From positions 5,828,001 to 5,892,000 of the forward strand of contig NZ_LN850107.1 of the NCBI RefSeq assembly GCF_900070365.1: a DNA stretch of 64,000 bases. Reading direction: 5' to 3'. A program made the position numbers and the translations under genes. The DNA comes from Alloactinosynnema sp. L-07 (lineage in GTDB: Bacteria; Actinomycetota; Actinomycetes; Mycobacteriales; Pseudonocardiaceae). Position 1 is the first letter of the stretch. Every line of letters begins with the position of its first letter. Below the pieces are notes generated by a model. The model was not told the DNA's origin and did not search any database. It saw only the letters and a list, made by a program, of their open reading frames with translations. This document shows positions 60,880 through 64,000 of this stretch, one piece after another.

Positions 60880-62327
60880 CAGCCGCCGCCCTTGTCCTCA
60901 GCGCGCGGCTCGCGGCAGTTCACCTTGGGCTGGGGCGTGACCTGGGAGGTGGTGGGCGCTGCGGTGCCCGTCGTCGTCGGCGGCGCCACGTTCGACGTCG
61001 CCGCCCCGGTCGTGGTGGTGACCGGGGCCTGCGGCGGCACCCCGGGCTCGGTGGTCTGGCTCGGCTGGGTCGTGGTCTGCTTGGCCAGGTCGGCGCAGTC
61101 GGGCAGGCCGAACTTGCTGCGCAGATCCCGGACGAACTCACGGGCCTCGACGATGTTGTCGAAGGTGTTGCTGCCCGACCGGACCTCGTCCTTGCCGAAC
61201 TGCTCGAGGTCGTCGACGTAGAACTTGTCGCACGTGGCCGCGGCGGCCGGGTCGCAGGACCCTTCGCGCTGGCTGTTGAGCGACAGGCCGAGCACGCTGC
61301 CGCGCACGCCCTGGAAGATCGCGATCTCGCCGTTGTCGCCCTCGCCGACGAAGAACTGGTTGTTCACCCACAGCCGGGCCGCGATCGCGCCCGCGGCCAG
61401 CAGCAGCAGGATCAACACGCTCGCCACGAGCAGCCGTACCCGCCTGCGCCGCTTGATCCGCGGGTCCGGCGGCTCGGGAGCCGCCTGCGGCTTGGGCTGC
61501 GGGCGCGGCGCGGTGATCGTGGCCGCGCGGGAGGCCGGGGAGTCCGGCGGCGGCATGTCGTCGGCGCCGTTGCCCGCGGCGCCGCCCACGATCGGGTTGT
61601 TGTCGCCGTAGTCGATGTCGACCACGTCGGCGATGATCACCGTGACGTTGTCGGGTCCGCCGCCCTTGAGCGCGAGCTCGATCATCCGGTCCGCGCAGGC
61701 CTGCGGGTCCGGGATCTCGATGGCCTCGCTCATGGTCTCCAGGCTCACCGGGCCGGACAGGCCGTCGGAGCACAGCAGGTACCGGTCGCCCGCGCGGGCC
61801 TCGCGCACCGTCAGGCTCGGCTCGACCTCGTGCCCGGTCAGCGCCTTGAGCAGCAGCGAGCGCTGCGGGTGGGTGGCGGCCTCGTCCTCGGTGATGCGGC
61901 CCTCGTCGATCAGCGACTGGACGAAGGTGTCGTCGTGGGTGATCTGGGTGAACTGGCCGTTGCGGCGCAGATAGACCCGTGAGTCCCCAACATGGACAAG
62001 CCCGATCCGGTTGCCCGCGAACAGGATCGCGGACAGGGTGGTGCCCATGCCGTCGAGGTCGGGATCGCTGGCGACCAGCTCCGCGATGGCCTCGTTGCCC
62101 GCCAGCGTCGCCTCGCGCAGTTGCCTGAGCAGGTCCTCGCTCGGCTCGTCGTCGTCGAGCGGGGCGAGGGCGGCGATCACCACCTTGCTGGCCACCTCGC
62201 CCGCGACGTGACCACCCATGCCGTCGGCCAGGGAAAGCAGACGCGGGCCCGCGTACACGGAGTCCTGGTTGTTGGAACGCACCAGGCCTCGGTCGCTGCG
62301 GGCCGCGTAACGAAGAACAAGGGTCAT
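60879..62327 (-). CDS. pstP: PP2C-family Ser/Thr phosphatase PstP
   Basis: 482 residues. The catalytic PP2C domain (about 1-235) has metal ligands in RSNNQDSVY, LADGMGGHVAG and KGGGPDNVTVI. One membrane helix (VRLLVASVLILLLLAAGAIAARLWV) is followed by an extracellular domain with paired Cys and a Thr/Pro-rich tail. It dephosphorylates PknA/PknB and their substrates. Overlaps fhaB by 4 bp. Confidence 0.97.
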   Translation of the reverse strand: MTLVLRYAARSDRGLVRSNNQDSVYAGPRLLSLADGMGGHVAGEVASKVVIAALAPLDDDEPSEDLLRQLREATLAGNEAIAELVASDPDLDGMGTTLSAILFAGNRIGLVHVGDSRVYLRRNGQFTQITHDDTFVQSLIDEGRITEDEAATHPQRSLLLKALTGHEVEPSLTVREARAGDRYLLCSDGLSGPVSLETMSEAIEIPDPQACADRMIELALKGGGPDNVTVIIADVVDIDYGDNNPIVGGAAGNGADDMPPPDSPASRAATITAPRPQPKPQAAPEPPDPRIKRRRRVRLLVASVLILLLLAAGAIAARLWVNNQFFVGEGDNGEIAIFQGVRGSVLGLSLNSQREGSCDPAAAATCDKFYVDDLEQFGKDEVRSGSNTFDNIVEAREFVRDLRSKFGLPDCADLAKQTTTQPSQTTEPGVPPQAPVTTTTGAATSNVAPPTTTGTAAPTTSQVTPQPKVNCREPRAEDKGGG

Positions 62328-62782
62328 GAGCGCAGCTCGATCACCGTTTTGCCGATACGGATCGGGACACCCAAGGGCACCCGGAGGGGTGCGGTGACCT
62401 TAGCCCGGTCCAAGTACGTGCCATTCGTCGAGCCCAGGTCTTCCACGTACCAGTCCGTCCCGCGCATCGACAGGCGCGCGTGCCGCGTCGAGGCGTAGTC
62501 GTCATCGAGCACGAGCGTCGAGTCGTCGGCCCTGCCGATCATGATCGGCCTGCCGTCCAGCGAGATTCGGGTCCCGGAGAGCGCGCCATGGGTCACCACG
62601 AGCTGCCGTGGCGCCTTGCCGCGCACCTTGCCCGCCGCGTTGCGCCGGAACCCCGGCACCGCGACCCGCAGCCCGGAGGCCGCGTACAGATCGGAGCGGA
62701 CCACCCGAAGCGCGGCCAGCACGAACAACCAGAGCAGGGCGAGAAACCCTGCCCTGGTCAGTTGCATAACCAACTCTGGCAC
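62324..62782 (-). CDS. fhaB: FHA-domain membrane protein FhaB (FipA)
   Basis: 152 residues. N-terminal helix (FLALLWLFVLAALRVVRS) and a C-terminal FHA domain with the phosphothreonine-binding IGRADDST, ASTRHARL and [10 protein letters not shown] motifs. In mycobacteria FipA links division proteins to PknA phosphorylation. GTG 62782 is the start; first gene of the coupled pstP-rodA-pbpA-pknA-pknB series. Confidence 0.95.
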   Translation of the reverse strand: MPELVMQLTRAGFLALLWLFVLAALRVVRSDLYAASGLRVAVPGFRRNAAGKVRGKAPRQLVVTHGALSGTRISLDGRPIMIGRADDSTLVLDDDYASTRHARLSMRGTDWYVEDLGSTNGTYLDRAKVTAPLRVPLGVPIRIGKTVIELRS

Positions 62783-62830
62783 TTGTTGTGACCGCTCCCG
62801 ACTCTGTCCGGCCGCACGACCCTAGAAATG

Positions 62831-62864
62831 AGGACTGCCAGGGTTGTACACCCTGGACAGCCCT
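62831..62864 (-). terminator. Hairpin between fhaA and fhaB
   Basis: CCAGGGT-TGTAC-ACCCTGG (62838-62856), extended on both sides by CTG/CAG and GAGG/CCTC with small bulges. On the minus strand CATTTCT follows. It may terminate part of the fhaA transcript, or be an operator for fhaB. Confidence 0.5.
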
Positions 62865-62911
62865 CAGGACGTCCGGTCGACCTCGAACGTTGCTTTTCCC
62901 GCCTAAGCTCG

Positions 62912-64000
62912 TCAGCCCTGCGTGCGGAACACCAGCGACGAGTGACCGATCCTGACCACGTCGCCGTCGGCGAGCTGCCAGGTCTGCACCGGCGTGCCGT
63001 TCACCGTAGTGCCGTTCGTCGAGCCAAGGTCGGCCAGCGTGGCGCTCTGCCCGTCCCAGGTGATCTCGAGGTGGCGACGGGAGACCCCGGTGTCGGGCAG
63101 CCGGAAGTCGGCGTCCTGGCCCCGGCCCACCACGTTGCCGCCCTGCTTCAGGGCGTAGTTGCGGTTGGAGCCGTCGTCGAGCTGCAGGCTGGCCGAGAGC
63201 GTCCGGGGGCCGGTCTGCACCGCGGGCGGGGCATAGCCCTGCTGCCCGTACGGGTCCTGGCCGTAACCCTGCTGCTGGCCGTAGCCCTGGTCGTAGCCGC
63301 CCTGCTGGCCATAGCCCTGCTGGCCGCCGTACGGGTCCTGGCCGTAGCCCGGCTGCGCCTGCTGCTGCTGGCCATAGCCCTGGTCGTAGCCGCCCTGCTG
63401 GCCATAGCCCTGCTGGCCGCCGTACGGGTCCTGGCCGTAGCCCGGCTGCGCCTGCTGCTGCTGGCCATAGCCCTGGTCGTAGCCGCCCTGCTGGCCATAG
63501 CCCTGGTCGTAGCCACCACCTTGCGGCGGCTGCTGCTGCTGGGCGTAGCCCTGCTGACCGTAGTTGGGATCGTTGCCGTACTGGCCCTGGCCGTACCCGT
63601 ACTGCTGCTGTCCGTACGGGTCGCCCTCGGGCGGCTGGCCGTAGCCGGGAGGCTGGCTCATGGATCGGTCTCCTGCGTTGCGGGGTTGTGCCTGCTGTCT
63701 ACCTGCCTGTCGGCTTGCACCGCCGACGTGAGGCTTCACATCGGGGTCGACAGCTGAGCGGGTTCGGAACTGTCCGGTGTGCAGCGCGTCGGAGCGCTCC
63801 AGGGAGACTACGACGTCACCATAGGTGTCCCAACCGTGCTCGGCGAGATGTTCCGCCACACAGTCCGCCAGCAGCGTTTTCATGCGCTCTTCGTCGCCCG
63901 CGAAGTTCTGGTGGTCGGCTGGGCCCAGTTGCACTATGTAGTGATTGGGCGCCAGCAGTCTCCCACCGGCCAACTCGCGGACGTTGTCGTCGCCTTCACG
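62912..64000 (-). CDS. fhaA: FHA-domain protein FhaA (N-terminus outside the window)
   Basis: The 362 C-terminal residues are present. The first part ([20 protein letters not shown]..) is the end of the DUF3662 domain. A long Gln/Gly/Tyr-rich low-complexity linker (about residues 110-260 of the visible part) follows, then a C-terminal FHA domain ([34 protein letters not shown]). FhaA binds the phosphorylated MurJ-associated pseudokinase in mycobacteria. The linker contains 31-residue tandem repeats at the DNA level. The frame is open to 64000 with no start seen. Confidence 0.95.
   Translation of the reverse strand, partial: REGDDNVRELAGGRLLAPNHYIVQLGPADHQNFAGDEERMKTLLADCVAEHLAEHGWDTYGDVVVSLERSDALHTGQFRTRSAVDPDVKPHVGGASRQAGRQQAQPRNAGDRSMSQPPGYGQPPEGDPYGQQQYGYGQGQYGNDPNYGQQGYAQQQQPPQGGGYDQGYGQQGGYDQGYGQQQQAQPGYGQDPYGGQQGYGQQGGYDQGYGQQQQAQPGYGQDPYGGQQGYGQQGGYDQGYGQQQGYGQDPYGQQGYAPPAVQTGPRTLSASLQLDDGSNRNYALKQGGNVVGRGQDADFRLPDTGVSRRHLEITWDGQSATLADLGSTNGTTVNGTPVQTWQLADGDVVRIGHSSLVFRTQG
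63284..63510. repeat. 93-bp tandem repeat within fhaA
   Basis: TGGTCGTAGC recurs at 63288, 63381 and 63474, i.e. a 93-bp unit present about 2.3 times with almost no sequence divergence. It encodes a 31-residue unit containing [20 protein letters not shown]. Confidence 0.9.

Noticed and set aside
63284..63510. Possible CRISPR or intergenic minisatellite
   Set aside because: The repeats are in frame within fhaA and encode a regular 31-residue unit.

Overview
This window is high-GC actinobacterial chromosome DNA around the replication origin. Gene content and order match the conserved actinobacterial oriC neighbourhood: pcnA, Nudix, DUF6049, murJ, sigM, trxB, trxA, cwlM, parB, parA, rsmG, khpB, yidC, yidD, rnpA, rpmH, dnaA, oriC, dnaN, gnd, recF, DUF721, gyrB, gyrA, two tRNAs, ppiA, crgA, sortase, pabA, then the pknB, pknA, pbpA, rodA, pstP, fhaB, fhaA block. 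The short gnd between dnaN and recF, GTG starts, leaderless promoters with TAnnnT -10 boxes, and an intein in gyrA suggest a Pseudonocardiales organism (Actinokineospora/Saccharothrix-like). That placement is inference.

Layout. 1-5.7 kb: 5' part of leuS with a leucine-rich leader peptide and terminator hairpin, an SdpI-like membrane protein, YqgE, an MFS transporter and the CCA-adding enzyme. 5.7-16.2 kb: plus-strand cell-envelope and redox genes. murJ and its pseudokinase partner are separate genes with a 162-bp palindromic element between them, followed by sigM and its anti-sigma candidate, trxB-trxA behind a SigH/SigR-type promoter, and cwlM. 16.2-19.3 kb: a GNAT protein, a PLP aminotransferase and a D-Ala-D-Ala ligase-like protein. 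19.4-24.7 kb: minus-strand parB-parA, rsmG, khpB, yidC, yidD, rnpA, rpmH, with four parS sites. 25.2-38.3 kb: dnaA, oriC, dnaN, gnd, recF, DUF721, gyrB, intein-containing gyrA and a DUF3566 protein.

38.3-43.5 kb is the most variable part: tRNA-Ile with a duplicated 3' end downstream, cold-shock protein, DLW-39 peptide, tRNA-Ala, a 41-bp direct repeat, a LuxR/TPR regulator with two small genes, a transposase remnant and a DUF2020 lipoprotein. 43.5-49 kb: an Ala/Lys-rich membrane protein, ppiA, rhomboid protease, PH-like protein, crgA, class E sortase and an APC transporter. 49.1-53.6 kb: a broken secreted-peptide gene and a tightly overlapping minus-strand redox operon (ferredoxin, NuoF-like, ferric-reductase-like cytochrome, ApbE and two membrane proteins). 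53.7-64 kb: pabA/trpG and the PknB operon.

Functionally, the PknB/PknA/PstP kinase-phosphatase system, with FhaA and FhaB, lies at the right end. Homologues of its known cell-wall clients (the MurJ-associated pseudokinase and CwlM) lie at the left end, with the replication and segregation genes between them. The least explained pieces are the ApbE redox operon with no visible flavinylation target, the palindromic element after murJ, the leuS leader, and DnaA-box clusters away from oriC.
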